DNA of 64,000 nt from Rhodanobacteraceae bacterium (GCA_009996615.1 JAACZU010000015.1:1-64000); one strand, 5' to 3'. Shown: positions 29,902 through 40,235, counted from the first letter of the stretch. Notes: generated by a model from the sequence alone, not told the origin. Numbers and translations are program-made.

Positions 29902-30855
29902 TCAGCCGCCGCGCACCATCTCGACGATCTTCGCGGTATCGAGCGTGCGCGCCTGCTCCTGCATCTGCGGCAGGTAGCGGCCCTGCAGGCCCTTCGCGTC
30001 GGCCAGCATCTGCTGGAACGTGTCGCGCAGCATCTGCGCCGACAGCACGCGGCCGCCGGCGTAGTAGCGCTGCGCGACGTGGCCGAGTGCCCAGGTGCTC
30101 GCAAAGCTCATACCGGAGCTGACCGCCTGGCGGCCGAGGCCGCCGAGCAGGCCGCCGCCGATCGCGCCGAGCAGGCCGCCGAGCAGCTTGCGCCCGGCCT
30201 GTTCGAGATATTGCGAGGCCAGGCCGACGCCGGCGGTGGCGAGAAAATCCTTGACGTGGCCGGCGTCGAGCTCGTAGCCGTAGGACTTGCCGATGCGATA
30301 GACCAGGCGCATCTGCAGCGGGATGATCGCCATCGTCGACAGCGACTCGGGCAGCAGTTCCAGCGCGCCGTTGAGGATCGCGGCGTCGAGGATGGTCTTA
30401 TCCATCTCCGCCTCGCTCAGCGTCGAGGCGGCGGCGACCACCGGGCCGGGCGAGACGGCCGGATCGAACGGCTCGGCCAGCGGCGTCGCGGCGAGTGCCT
30501 CGGCGCGTTCGCGGTGCGCCTGGCCGACGGAGGCGTCGAGCCCGAGCGCCGCCTGCAGGTTGGACAGGAACAGGCATTCCTCCGCCGACTGCACGCCGTC
30601 GGCCGTGCACACGCATACCGCCATCTCGTAGGCCAGCGCCTTCGCCTGCGGGCTGGCGAGGTCGCGCACGGCGTCGGCCAGGCTGACGCGCTGCAGCAAA
30701 ACGTCCTGGTACAGCGCGGCGAGGTCGACGCCCGCCTCGTCGCCAAGGCCCTGCGCGATGCGGCGGATTTCCTCGCGCTCGCGCTCGTCGCTGCCGTCGG
30801 CGAACGCGGCCATGATGCAGATGCTGAGGATGGAACGGTGTTCCTGCTCGGTCAT
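29902..30855 (-). CDS. TerB-like / DUF697-like protein
   Basis: A 317-residue protein. The N-terminal helical domain (~1-110) resembles TerB/tellurite-resistance-like folds (ILSICIMAAFADGSDEREREEI, then VCVCTADGVQSAEECLFL, two similar acidic repeats). The C-terminal half contains a DUF697-like region with glycine-rich hydrophobic segments (LLGGLLGAIGGGLLGGLG) and RQAVSSGMSFASTWALGHVAQRYYAGG. It is probably membrane-associated, and metal- or stress-linked by family. It is convergent with the helicase gene and divergent from the MFS gene. Confidence 0.75.
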   Translation of the reverse strand: MTEQEHRSILSICIMAAFADGSDEREREEIRRIAQGLGDEAGVDLAALYQDVLLQRVSLADAVRDLASPQAKALAYEMAVCVCTADGVQSAEECLFLSNLQAALGLDASVGQAHRERAEALAATPLAEPFDPAVSPGPVVAAASTLSEAEMDKTILDAAILNGALELLPESLSTMAIIPLQMRLVYRIGKSYGYELDAGHVKDFLATAGVGLASQYLEQAGRKLLGGLLGAIGGGLLGGLGRQAVSSGMSFASTWALGHVAQRYYAGGRVLSAQMLRDTFQQMLADAKGLQGRYLPQMQEQARTLDTAKIVEMVRGG

Positions 30856-30943
30856 GCGGAATCTCCGTAAGGGGCCGGTGGCGCGGATTGGACCCCGACC
30901 ATTGGCACTGCAGCGCAACAAACGCACGCCGCATAATGTCCGC

Positions 30944-32230
30944 ATGCACACACGAGTGTCCAATCCTTCGATGCAGGCCCCCACCGCTTCCCACGCCGCC
31001 GCCGATGCGCCGGTCACGCCGCCCGAACCGATCGACACGCCGGCGCAGGCCGCCGCACGCACCGCGTTCCCGATCCTGCTGATGCTGAGCACCTGCCACC
31101 TGCTCAACGACCTGATCCAGTCGCTGCTGCCGGCGATCTATCCGCTGCTGAAGGCCAACTTCGCGCTCGATTTCGGGCAGATCGGCCTGATCACGCTGAC
31201 GTTCCAGCTCACCGCCTCGCTGCTGCAGCCGTTCGTCGGTATCTATACCGACCGCCGCCCGCTGCCGTATTCGCTGGCCATCGGCATGGGCTGCACGCTG
31301 AGCGGGCTGCTGCTGCTGTCGCAGGCGTCGACGTTCCCGATGCTGCTGCTCGCCGCCGCGCTGGTCGGTTCGGGTTCGTCGGTGTTCCATCCCGAATCCT
31401 CGCGCGTCGCGCGCATGGCCTCGGGCGGCCGACACGGCCTGGCGCAGTCGCTGTTCCAGGTCGGCGGCAACATCGGCTCGGCGACCGGGCCATTGCTCGC
31501 CGCGTTCATCGTGATGCCGCGCGGCCAGGGCAGCGTGGCGTGGTTCGCGATCGCGGCGCTGGTCGCGATCGCGCTGCTGACGCGCATCGGCGGCTGGTAT
31601 CGCGCGCAGGTGCCGGCGCATCGCGCCGCGCACGCGGGCGCGCGCCGCTCACCGCTGCCGCGCCGCACGATCTACGTCACGATGGCAATCCTCGGCGCGC
31701 TGATCTTCTCGAAGTATTTCTACCTCGCCAGCCTGTCGAGCTACTACACGTTCTACCTGATGCAGAAGTTCGGGCTGGACGCGCAGGCCGCGCAGCTGCG
31801 CCTGTTCGTGTTCCTCGGCGCGGTCGCCGCCGGCACGCTGCTCGGCGGCCCGCTCGGCGACCGCATCGGCCGCCGCTACGTGATCTGGGGCTCGATCCTC
31901 GGCGTGCTGCCGTTCACGCTGCTGCTGCCGCACGCGGACCTGTTCTGGACCACGCTGCTGACCGTCGTGATCGGCCTCGTGCTCGCCTCGGCCTTCTCCG
32001 CAATCATCGTCTACGCGCAGGAACTGGTGCCCGGCCGCACCGGCGTCATCGCCGGCCTGTTCTTCGGCTTCGCGTTTGGCATGGGCGGCATCGGCGCGGC
32101 CGTGCTCGGCCGCCTCGCCGACCACATCGGCATCGAGGCCGTGTACGGCATCTGCGCCTGGCTGCCGGCGATCGGCCTGCTGGCCTGGCTGCTGCCGACG
32201 CCGCCGGAGGCGCGCCGGCCGGCGCACTGA
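30944..32230 (+). CDS. Fosmidomycin-resistance-type MFS transporter
   Basis: A 12-helix major facilitator, 428 residues, of the Fsr family. Motifs include HLLNDLIQSLLPAIYPLLK, GIYTDRRP (motif A), GSSVFHPESSRVAR (a strong Fsr hallmark), LFQVGGNIGSATGPLLAA and DRIGRRYVIWG. Relatives export fosmidomycin, an inhibitor of the MEP pathway; the native substrate here is unknown. A ~40-residue Ala/Pro-rich N-terminus precedes the first helix. The start at 30944 follows CATAATGTCCGC; there is no strong ribosome site. Confidence 0.9.
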   Translation: MHTRVSNPSMQAPTASHAAADAPVTPPEPIDTPAQAAARTAFPILLMLSTCHLLNDLIQSLLPAIYPLLKANFALDFGQIGLITLTFQLTASLLQPFVGIYTDRRPLPYSLAIGMGCTLSGLLLLSQASTFPMLLLAAALVGSGSSVFHPESSRVARMASGGRHGLAQSLFQVGGNIGSATGPLLAAFIVMPRGQGSVAWFAIAALVAIALLTRIGGWYRAQVPAHRAAHAGARRSPLPRRTIYVTMAILGALIFSKYFYLASLSSYYTFYLMQKFGLDAQAAQLRLFVFLGAVAAGTLLGGPLGDRIGRRYVIWGSILGVLPFTLLLPHADLFWTTLLTVVIGLVLASAFSAIIVYAQELVPGRTGVIAGLFFGFAFGMGGIGAAVLGRLADHIGIEAVYGICAWLPAIGLLAWLLPTPPEARRPAH

Positions 32231-32263
32231 TTGCGGCCGAGTCCGCGGGAATCGGGAGCGCCC

Positions 32264-32300
32264 CAAACAAAAAACCCCGGGCGCCGCGCGCCCGGGGTTC
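32264..32300 (-). terminator. Terminator of the Ala-rich secreted protein gene
   Basis: A 10-bp GC stem (32275-32284 with 32288-32297) has loop CGC. Read on the minus strand it is followed by TTTTTTGTTT, so it terminates the gene ending at 32321. On the plus strand it lacks a T-run. Confidence 0.85.
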
Positions 32301-32320
32301 GATGACTGCCTGGTGTGGCC

Positions 32321-32668
32321 TTACTCGCCGTGCTTGGCGGCCTCGGGCTTGGCTTCGCTGTGCTTGTGATGCTTCTTGTGATGCTTGGCGGTCTCGCCGG
32401 TCGCTGCCTTTTCGCTGCTGGCCGTCGCCGCAGCGGCCTTCGGCGCGGCCTCGGCCTTCATCGCCGGCGTGGTGGCCGCAGGCGTGGTCGCGGCGGGCTT
32501 GGCCGCCTCGGCCTTCGCTGCCTCGGTCGCGGTGGCGGCCTGGGTCATGGCCTGCTTTGCAGCCGGCTTTGCCACCTCGGTGGCCTGGGTCGGCGCGGCG
32601 GGATCGGCCGCGAACGCGTTCACGACGAAGGCGCCGGCGACGAGGGCGCTGAGGATGGACATACGCAT
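32321..32668 (-). CDS. Ala-rich secreted protein with His/Lys tail
   Basis: A 115-residue exported protein. The signal peptide (SILSALVAGAFVVNAFA) is followed by a low-complexity Ala/Lys/Thr/Pro region and a C-terminal cluster KHHKKHHKHSEAKPEAAKHGE that could bind metal ions or nucleic acid. It resembles the Ala-rich periplasmic acid-shock-type proteins of other bacteria only in composition. It has a strong terminator downstream. No enzymatic motif is seen. Confidence 0.7.
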   Translation of the reverse strand: MRMSILSALVAGAFVVNAFAADPAAPTQATEVAKPAAKQAMTQAATATEAAKAEAAKPAATTPAATTPAMKAEAAPKAAAATASSEKAATGETAKHHKKHHKHSEAKPEAAKHGE

Positions 32669-32857
32669 GGAGCATCTCCTGGGGCTGGGTCCGCGCGCGC
32701 CGGGACGTCTCGTCCGCTACGGCTTGCGCGTGCCGCACACGCTAGGCGCGCCGAGGCAACTGCAACCTGAATGGAAAAAGTGCCTTTTAGCGCGCGTTTA
32801 GCCTTTGAGGGCTGAGGGCGGGATGCCGCGCGAGGCACACTGACGTTGCGGGCGCGC

Positions 32858-33055
32858 GGTGGGACTCGCCGCTGCGCGGCAGCGGCCCACCCTACAGAAG
32901 CGATGGCGCGAGGCCCACCGGCGTTGCGCATGGCGGTGGGACTCGCCGCTGCGCGGCTGCGGCCCACCCTACATGCATCGCGCCTTCCGGCGCTCCCACA
33001 GAAGCAACGCAGCGCCGCTCTTGGTGGGAGCGGCGGCAGCCGCGATGCGTTTTTG
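32858..33055. repeat. Intergenic repeats: two 39-bp direct copies plus inverted GTGGGAGC units
   Basis: Two near-identical direct repeats (about 32858-32896 and 32934-32973) begin GGTGGGACTCGCCGCTGCG and end CCCACCCTACA. Next come two inverted units of the GTGGGAGCGGCGG...GCGATGC family (about 32977-33000 and 33029-33051). This is the gene-free stretch 32669-33150; I see no coding region in it. Confidence 0.7.
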
Positions 33056-33090
33056 CCCGGCAGATCCGGGCCGGCCGCAGCACGCGCCCC

Positions 33091-33150
33091 CTCTCGTTTC
33101 TCACTTCTCGTTTCTCACTTCTCGTTTCTCGTTTCTCGCTCCTCGCACTC
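33091..33150. repeat. CTCGTTTCTCA short tandem repeats
   Basis: About five imperfect copies of a 9-11-base unit (CTCGTTTCT, CACTT variants) run up to the stop codon of the OYE gene. It is a simple repeat that may vary in copy number. Confidence 0.65.
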
Positions 33151-34305
<1,155 letters not shown>

Positions 34306-34357
34306 TCATACGGCTTCGAACACCGGGCAGGCGACATCGCGCAAGCGCACGCCAACC

Positions 34358-34385
34358 TTGACGCAGGCTTAACAACGACTGTGAT
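34358..34385 (+). promoter_or_regulatory. Possible promoter of the cysteine dioxygenase gene
   Basis: TTGACG at 34358-34363 and TGTGAT at 34380-34385 are spaced by 16 bases, 36 bases before the ATG. The -35 is strong and the -10 weak. Confidence 0.4.
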
Positions 34386-34420
34386 GCAGTGCGCGCTCGT
34401 GCCCGACTGGAGGACACTCC

Positions 34421-35026
34421 ATGTTGCCACCCGATCTCGACGTGACGCGCAGTTGCCGTGCCTACATGGCAAGCATGCTCGCCGAAGGCGCGCAGGGACC
34501 CGAGCGCATCCACGCAGGCCTGAGCGACGCGCTGTGGTATTCGCCCAAGGACCGTCGCGCGTTGCGCGCGCTGTGCGATGCGCGCCCGCGCGAGTTCACG
34601 CGCTGGCTGTTCGAGCGCGAACGCGACGGCCACTACTCCGGCCTGATCATGGTCTGGCCGGCCGGCTACTCGACGCCGGTGCACGACCATGCCGGCCTGT
34701 GGGGCATCGAGCTGGTGCTGCAGGGCGCGCTCGGCGTCGAGGACTATGAACTGGTGGCCGACACCGACGGCGTGCTGCAACCACATTTCGTCGGCACCAC
34801 GCTGCTCGAGGAAGGCGAGTCGTGCATGTTCCGCGGCACCGCCGGCCACGCGCACCGCTGCACGAACCTGTCGGCGCGGCGCCCGGCGGTCACGCTGCAC
34901 CTCTACGGCGGCCTGCTCGAGGCCTACCGCAACTTCGAGCCCGCGCGCGGCGGCCGCTATGCGATCGAGCCGACCATCGCGCGCATCGACGGCGGCCTCG
35001 GTCCGGCACGCCTGCGCAGCGCTTAG
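34421..35026 (+). CDS. Cysteine dioxygenase type I
   Basis: A non-haem iron thiol dioxygenase that oxidises cysteine to cysteine sulfinate, 201 residues. The cupin iron site is visible: PVHDHAGLWG gives the first two His ligands and GHAHRCTNLS the third. The Tyr/Arg-containing blocks around LHLYGGLLEAYRNFE are also present. GGAGGACACTCC precedes the ATG. 3-mercaptopropionate dioxygenase is an alternative specificity that sequence reading cannot exclude. Confidence 0.9.
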   Translation: MLPPDLDVTRSCRAYMASMLAEGAQGPERIHAGLSDALWYSPKDRRALRALCDARPREFTRWLFERERDGHYSGLIMVWPAGYSTPVHDHAGLWGIELVLQGALGVEDYELVADTDGVLQPHFVGTTLLEEGESCMFRGTAGHAHRCTNLSARRPAVTLHLYGGLLEAYRNFEPARGGRYAIEPTIARIDGGLGPARLRSA

Positions 35027-35134
35027 CAATCCGCCTCCGCCAACGGCCCGCCGCGGGCGCGGGCCGCGTGGGCAATAGGCACTGTCATCCAGTTCGGCGA
35101 CCATACGGGCTTTGATGTGCCCGGAACTTCGCCC

Positions 35135-36346
35135 ATGCGCCTGCGCGCCCTGCTGCTCCTCCTCGTCCTTGCCGTCCTCGCCGGCTGCGCCGCGACCACG
35201 CCGCGCGAAACGGCGCGTGGCCCGCTGATCCTCGTCTCGATCGACGGCTTCCGCGCCGACTACCTCGACCGCCACGAAACGCCGACGCTGGCCGCGCTGG
35301 CCGCCGCCGGCGTGCGCGCCGAGGCGCTCAAGCCAGCCTTCCCGACGCTGACCTTCCCGAACCACTACACGATCGTGACCGGGCTGTACCCGGACCATCA
35401 CGGCATCATCAACAACCGCATGGTCGACCCCGCGAGTGGCATGCGCTTCGTCTACAAGGACGCGACGACCACGGCCGATCCGGCCTGGTGGGGCGGCGAG
35501 CCGATCTGGGTCGGCGCCGAGAAGCAGGGCGTGCGCACGGCGACGATGTTCTGGCCCGGCTCGGACGTCGCGATCGGCGGCGTGCGGCCGAGCCGCTGGC
35601 TGCCGTTCAACGGCAAGCTGACGCCGGACCAGCGCGTCGACCAGGTCCTCGCCTGGCTCGACGAGCCCAGGCGCGCGGCGTTCGTCACGCTCTACTTCGA
35701 CCAGGTCGACCACGCCGGCCACGAGACCGGCCCGGACTCGCCGGAAGTCGACGATGCGCTGCGCGCGGTCGACGCCGCGCTGGCACGGCTGGTCGACGGC
35801 CTGAAGGCGCGCGGCCTGTACGCGCAGACCAACCTCGTCATCGTGTCCGACCACGGCCAGGCCGCGGCCACGCCGGACAAGCGCACCTACCTCGACGACC
35901 TCGTGCCGGCCAACGACGCCGACTTCGTCAATCTCGGCATCCTCGCCGGCATCGCGCCGCGCGCGGGCAAGACCGCGCAGGTCGAGCGCGCGCTGCTCGT
36001 GCCGCATCCGCACATGCAGTGCTGGCGCAAATCGGAACTGCCCGCGCGCCTGCACTACGGCAGCAACCCGCGCATCCCGCCGCTGCTCTGCCTCGCCGAG
36101 GACGGCGGCACGATCACCACGCGCGGCTACAAGGGCTGGTACTCGGCCGGCGAGCACGGCTACGACAACGACGATCCGGCCATGCGCGCACTGTTCGTCG
36201 CGCACGGCCCGGCGTTCCGCCGCGGCCTGGTCGTGTCCGAGTTCCCCAACGTCGACATCTACCCGCTGCTCGCGCACCTGTTGCGCATCCAGCCGGCCGC
36301 CAACGACGGCGACTATGCGACGGTCGCGGGCATGCTCAAGAAGTAA
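35135..36346 (+). CDS. Nucleotide pyrophosphatase/phosphodiesterase-like lipoprotein
   Basis: A 403-residue member of the alkaline-phosphatase superfamily, ENPP type. The lipoprotein signal ends in LAGC with lipidated Cys18. Metal and nucleophile residues are present: Asp in SIDGFRADYL, Thr nucleophile in FPTLTFPNHYTIVTG, then DQVDHAGHETGP, SDHGQA and GEHGYDN. It probably hydrolyses nucleotide or other phosphodiesters in the envelope. I use the ATG at 35135; an upstream in-frame GTG at 35117 would add six residues before the signal. Confidence 0.92.
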   Translation: MRLRALLLLLVLAVLAGCAATTPRETARGPLILVSIDGFRADYLDRHETPTLAALAAAGVRAEALKPAFPTLTFPNHYTIVTGLYPDHHGIINNRMVDPASGMRFVYKDATTTADPAWWGGEPIWVGAEKQGVRTATMFWPGSDVAIGGVRPSRWLPFNGKLTPDQRVDQVLAWLDEPRRAAFVTLYFDQVDHAGHETGPDSPEVDDALRAVDAALARLVDGLKARGLYAQTNLVIVSDHGQAAATPDKRTYLDDLVPANDADFVNLGILAGIAPRAGKTAQVERALLVPHPHMQCWRKSELPARLHYGSNPRIPPLLCLAEDGGTITTRGYKGWYSAGEHGYDNDDPAMRALFVAHGPAFRRGLVVSEFPNVDIYPLLAHLLRIQPAANDGDYATVAGMLKK

Positions 36347-36406
36347 CCGCCACGACGTTGCGGGTCGATCGACGAGACCGCCGTGCAGGAGCGGCGCATG
36401 GCGGCC

Positions 36407-36520
36407 CGTGGGAGCGGCGGAAGCCGCGATGCCTTTGCAAGCAAGAGCATCGCGCCTGCCGGCGCTCCCACAGTGGCGCTCTGGTCAGTGGGAGCGCCGG
36501 CAGCCGCGATGCTCTCCCGC
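36407..36520. repeat. Three GTGGGAGC-family repeat units
   Basis: Units at about 36408-36432, 36447-36471 (inverted) and 36489-36512 read GTGGGAGCGxCGGxAGCCGCGATGC or its complement and can pair with each other. They lie in the gene-free stretch 36347-36679, which otherwise shows only a GCATGCGC inverted repeat (about 36556-36600) and no coding region. Confidence 0.75.
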
Positions 36521-36679
36521 GAGCGGGCGAATCCCTCCCTGCGCCTGCGCCACGCCGCATGCGCCTCGCCGTGGCACACGCACGCTCTGGCGCATGCGCC
36601 ACGACGAGATGACTTCCGGGCCATTTCGCACCTCGCGCACGCGCCCACGATCGGCGCGAATTCCGCTCGAGAGCCCGTG

Positions 36680-37270
36680 ATGAGATCCCTTGCTGCCGCC
36701 ATCCTGCTGGCCGCGTCTGCGGCCGGTGCAAACGCCGCCGCACCCGCGCCGACGCGCGAGCACTTCGCGCCGCCCGGCATGGAGGCGGCCTACCACGACT
36801 GGCACTACACGCCGGCGTTGAAGGTCGGCGATACCGTGTACGTCTCCGGCATCCCGGCGGTCGGCCCGGGCAGCTACGAGGACAAGGTGCGGCGCATGTT
36901 CGGCGCGCTGAAGCAGCAGCTCGAACTGGCCGGCGCGACGCTCGCCGACGTCGTCGAGCTGACCACCTACCACGTGCAGCCGACCGATGCGACGAGCTTC
37001 CAGCGGGAGTTCGAACGCTTCGCGCCAATCCACCACGCGTTCTTCGCCGACCACTATCCGGCCTGGAACGCGGTCGGCACGACCGCCCTGCTCTCGCCCG
37101 GCGCCGTGGTCGAAATGCGCGCGGTCGCCGTGATCGGCTCGGGCCGCGCGCCGAAGGCGGACATCGCGCTGCCGAAAGCCGGCCCGAAAGCCGGGCCAGT
37201 CACGCCGCCGAAGAAGCAAACCGGCGCGGGACTGGCGCCGACGGCGGCGATGTCCGTCGCGCGCAGCTGA
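36680..37270 (+). CDS. Secreted RidA-like (YjgF/YER057c) protein
   Basis: A 196-residue protein with a signal peptide (AAAILLAASAAGANAAA), unusual for this mostly cytoplasmic enamine/imine deaminase family. The RidA core (~45-155) has VGDTVYVSGIPAVGP, LKQQLELAGATLADVVELTTYHV and AVGTTALLSPGAVVEMRAVAVIG. The catalytic Arg of true RidA (in PARxxV) is replaced by AVGTT, so deaminase activity is doubtful. The C-terminal ~35 residues are Lys/Pro/Ala-rich. It is convergent with hutF. Confidence 0.82.
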   Translation: MRSLAAAILLAASAAGANAAAPAPTREHFAPPGMEAAYHDWHYTPALKVGDTVYVSGIPAVGPGSYEDKVRRMFGALKQQLELAGATLADVVELTTYHVQPTDATSFQREFERFAPIHHAFFADHYPAWNAVGTTALLSPGAVVEMRAVAVIGSGRAPKADIALPKAGPKAGPVTPPKKQTGAGLAPTAAMSVARS

Positions 37271-37289
37271 GCCGCTCTCCGCGGCTGCC

Positions 37290-38663
37290 TCAGCCGCCGC
37301 GCGCGAGCCGCTCGACCACGTCGCGATAGCGCGCGGCGATGCGCGTCTCGTCGTGGTGACGACCTTCGCGCACGACCCATTCGCCGGCGACCATCACGTC
37401 ACGCACGAGGTTCGCGTTGCCGGCGAACAGCCAGGTATCGACCACATGCGCGGCGTCGCGCCCGGCCAGCAGCGGCGAGGCATCGTCGAGCACGAGCAGG
37501 TCGGCGCGGGCGCCGTCCTCGAGCGCACCGAGCGTGACGCCGGAGGCCTGCGCGCCGCCGGCCAGCGCGTGCGCCAGCAAGGTCTCGCCACTGCTCGGCA
37601 CCGCCGCGCTCGCGCTGACGTTGCGATGGCGCGTGATCAGGCGCTGGCCGTATTCGAGCCAGCGCAGCTCCTCCACCGGCGACACCGAGATGTGACTGTC
37701 CGAACCGACGCCGAGCGCGCCGCCGGCGTCGAGGTACGCCCGCAGCGGGAACAAGCCGTCGCCGAGGTTCGCCTCGGTCGTCGGGCACAGGCCGGCGACC
37801 GCGCCGGTCGCGGCGAGCCGGCGCGTCTCGGCCTCGGTCAGGTGCGTCGCGTGCACCAGGCACCAGCGCCGGTCGACCTCGGCATGGTCGAGCAGCCACT
37901 CGACCGGCTGCGCGTTGCGCAGCGCGAGGCAGTCCTGCACTTCGCCGATCTGCTCGGCGATGTGGATGTGGACCGGCATGCGGCCGTCCATCTGCTGCAC
38001 CGCCTCAAGCACCACGCGCAGCGCCTCCTCCGGCACCGCGCGCAGCGAGTGCAGCGCGATGCCGACGCGCAGCGTCGGCGACTCCAACACGCGCAACCGC
38101 TCGACCAGGCGCAGGAAGCCGTCGACGTCGTGGCCGAAGCGGCGCTGCCGTTCGGACAACGGACGGCCGTCGAAGCCGCCGGTCATGTACAGCGTCGGCA
38201 GCAGGGTCAGGCCGATGCCGGCCTCGCGCGCGGCCTCGACCAGCGCCAGCGACATCGCCGCCGGATCGGCATATGGCGTGCCGTCCGGCTGATGGTGCAG
38301 GTAGTGGAACTCGCACACCTGCGTGTAGCCGGCCTTGAGCATTTCGACATACAGCTGCGCCGCGATCGCGCGCAGGTCATCCGGGCCGACGCGGCCGGCG
38401 AACGCGTACATGACCTCGCGCCAGGTCCAGAAGCTGTCTTCGGAATTTCCACCACGCCTTTCCGCGAGTCCCGCCATCGCACGCTGGAACGCATGCGAGT
38501 GCAGGTTCGGCATGCCCGGCACGACGTAGCGGCCGAGCCGCTCGGCCTCGCCGCGCGCCGCCTGCGTGGTGGTCGCGTGCAACGCAGCGTGGTCGACGTC
38601 GACACGCACGTCGGCGGCGAAGCCGTGCGGCAACCAGGCATAGTCGGCAAAATACGCAGGCAT
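37290..38663 (-). CDS. hutF: Formimidoylglutamate deiminase HutF
   Basis: Converts N-formimidoyl-L-glutamate to N-formyl-L-glutamate in the five-step histidine degradation pathway. 457 residues, amidohydrolase fold: metal site NLHSHAFQRAMAG, then CEFHYLHHQPDGTPY, HIHIAEQIGEVQDC and GSDSHISVSPVEELRWLEYGQR. AGGAAT precedes the ATG. It is divergent from hutI with a repeat-filled gap. No hutH, hutU, hutG or hutC lies in this window. Confidence 0.95.
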   Translation of the reverse strand: MPAYFADYAWLPHGFAADVRVDVDHAALHATTTQAARGEAERLGRYVVPGMPNLHSHAFQRAMAGLAERRGGNSEDSFWTWREVMYAFAGRVGPDDLRAIAAQLYVEMLKAGYTQVCEFHYLHHQPDGTPYADPAAMSLALVEAAREAGIGLTLLPTLYMTGGFDGRPLSERQRRFGHDVDGFLRLVERLRVLESPTLRVGIALHSLRAVPEEALRVVLEAVQQMDGRMPVHIHIAEQIGEVQDCLALRNAQPVEWLLDHAEVDRRWCLVHATHLTEAETRRLAATGAVAGLCPTTEANLGDGLFPLRAYLDAGGALGVGSDSHISVSPVEELRWLEYGQRLITRHRNVSASAAVPSSGETLLAHALAGGAQASGVTLGALEDGARADLLVLDDASPLLAGRDAAHVVDTWLFAGNANLVRDVMVAGEWVVREGRHHDETRIAARYRDVVERLARGG

Positions 38664-38699
38664 CGGAATTCCTGATCGGCGCGAAGCTCGGTGATTGAG

Positions 38700-38813
38700 C
38701 CCCTCTCCCTCCGGGAGAGGGGTTGGGGTGAGGGTTCGGTCGAGGTTCAGCGCATGAATCCTGCCGAACCCTCATCCGGCCCTTCGGGCCACCTTCTCCC
38801 GGAGGGAGAAGGA
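38700..38813. repeat. Inverted CCCTCTCC...GGGAGAGGGG repeat, hutF-hutI gap
   Basis: A palindromic unit at 38700-38738 (CCCCTCTCCCTCCGGGAGAG then GGGTTGGGGTGAGGGTTCGG) is followed by its inverted counterpart at 38765-38813 (CGAACCCTCATCCGGCCC...TTCTCCCGGAGGGAGAAGG). The same family appears at 51522-51661 and, in shorter form, near 62403-62438. It sits where the two hut promoters would be expected. Confidence 0.75.
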
Positions 38814-38909
38814 CCAAACTGAGGTTCGACGCCGATCACGCTGGAATTCCCCGAATCGAAACGCGGGCAGACTATCCGCCCGCGCCGCACCTTGCCAGAT
38901 GGAGACCGC

Positions 38910-40133
38910 ATGACTTCGACGCGTTGGGACGGCCTGCTGCTCGACTGCACCCTCGTCACGATGGCCGCCGACGGTGGCTACGGCGCGATCGAACATGGCG
39001 CGCTGGGCTGGCAGGATGGCCGTATCACGTTCGCCGGCGCGCAGGCGGCCCTGCCCGGCCCGCCGAACACGCTCGCCGCGCAGGTCGAATCGGCCGGCGG
39101 CGCGCTGGTCACGCCGGGCCTGATCGACTGCCACACGCACCTGGTGTTCGGCGGCGACCGCGCCGGCGAGTTCGAGCAGCGCCTGAACGGCGCCAGCTAC
39201 GAGGAGATCGCGCGCGCTGGCGGCGGCATCGCCTCGAGCGTGCGCGCGACGCGCGCGGCGAGCGAGGACGAACTGCTCGCGCAGGCGCTGCCGCGCGCCC
39301 GTGCGCTGCGCGGCGACGGCGTGACCACGCTCGAGATCAAGTCCGGCTACGGCCTCGACCTCGCCAGCGAACGGAAGATGCTGCGCGTCGCGCGCCGGCT
39401 CGGCGCCGAACTCGGCATCGGCGTGCGCACGACCTTCCTCGGCGCGCACGCGCTGCCGCCGGAGTTCGCCGGCCGCGCCGACGACTACGTCGCCCACCTG
39501 TGCGACACGATGCTGCCGGCGCTGGCGCGCGAGGGCCTCGCCGAGGCGGTCGATGCGTTCTGCGAGAAGATCGCGTTCACGCCGGCGCAGACGCGGCGCG
39601 TGTTCGAAACCGCGCGCGGTCTCGGCCTGCGCGTGAAGCTGCACGCCGATCAGTTGTCCGACCTCGGCGGCGCCGCGTTGGCGGCCGAGTTCGGCGCGCT
39701 CTCGGCCGATCACCTGGAATGGACCAGCGAGGCCGGCGTGCAGGCGATGGCCGCGGCCGGCACCGTCGCGGTGCTGCTGCCCGGCGCGTTCTACGCGCTG
39801 CGCGAAACCAGGCTGCCGCCGATCGACGCGCTGCGCGCGCAGCGCGTGCCGATCGCGATCGCGACCGACCTCAATCCGGGCACCTCGCCGCTGCTGTCGC
39901 TGCGGCTCGCGATGGGCATGGCCTGCACGCTGTTCCGCCTGACACCCGAAGAAGCGCTGCGCGGCGCGACCGTGAACGCCGCGCGCGCGCTCGGCCTCGC
40001 CGACCGCGGCACGCTCGAAGCCGGCCGGCGCGCCGACTTCGTGGTCTGGAACGCGCGCCATCCGGCCGAGCTGTGCTACTGGATCGGCGGCGGGCTGGCG
40101 CGCGAGGTGTGCGTCGGCGGGCAGCGCGTTTGA
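38910..40133 (+). CDS. hutI: Imidazolonepropionase
   Basis: Hydrolyses imidazolonepropionate to formiminoglutamate, the step before HutF. 407 residues: amidohydrolase metal site [16 protein letters not shown], family block [41 protein letters not shown] and [14 protein letters not shown] lies just before the ATG at 38910, and an in-frame Met six codons upstream is less well placed. Divergent hutF/hutI gives shared regulation, presumably by an off-window regulator. Confidence 0.96.
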   Translation: MTSTRWDGLLLDCTLVTMAADGGYGAIEHGALGWQDGRITFAGAQAALPGPPNTLAAQVESAGGALVTPGLIDCHTHLVFGGDRAGEFEQRLNGASYEEIARAGGGIASSVRATRAASEDELLAQALPRARALRGDGVTTLEIKSGYGLDLASERKMLRVARRLGAELGIGVRTTFLGAHALPPEFAGRADDYVAHLCDTMLPALAREGLAEAVDAFCEKIAFTPAQTRRVFETARGLGLRVKLHADQLSDLGGAALAAEFGALSADHLEWTSEAGVQAMAAAGTVAVLLPGAFYALRETRLPPIDALRAQRVPIAIATDLNPGTSPLLSLRLAMGMACTLFRLTPEEALRGATVNAARALGLADRGTLEAGRRADFVVWNARHPAELCYWIGGGLAREVCVGGQRV

Positions 40134-40161
40134 GAGAAAGGCGAGGCGCTGCCTCGCGGCC

Positions 40162-40235
40162 GTGTGGGAGCGGCGGAAGCCGCGATGCTGTCGCCTCTCG
40201 CTGGCACGAGCATCGCGCCTGCCGGCGCTCCCACA
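40162..40235. repeat. Inverted pair of GTGGGAGC-family units
   Basis: 40164-40187 reads GTGGGAGCGGCGGAAGCCGC and onward to GATGC; 40211-40234 reads the complement GCATCGCGCC to GCTCCCAC. It makes a long stem between hutI and the pseudouridine synthase gene. Confidence 0.75.

Noticed and set aside
27889-30855. A multi-gene defence island around the NERD-helicase
   Set aside because: Neighbours are parE, a TerB/DUF697-like gene and an MFS transporter, with no restriction, toxin or CRISPR genes and no drop in GC.
32264-32300. Terminator of the plus-strand MFS gene
   Set aside because: The T-run is present only on the minus strand, so it belongs to the Ala-rich protein gene; a plus-strand role is not supported.
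33091-33150. Possible CRISPR-like array
   Set aside because: The units are 9-11 bases, directly adjacent and without unique spacers, so it is a simple tandem repeat.
37290-40133. A complete histidine-utilisation operon
   Set aside because: Only hutF and hutI are present, divergently; hutH, hutU, hutG and a HutC-type regulator are not in the window.
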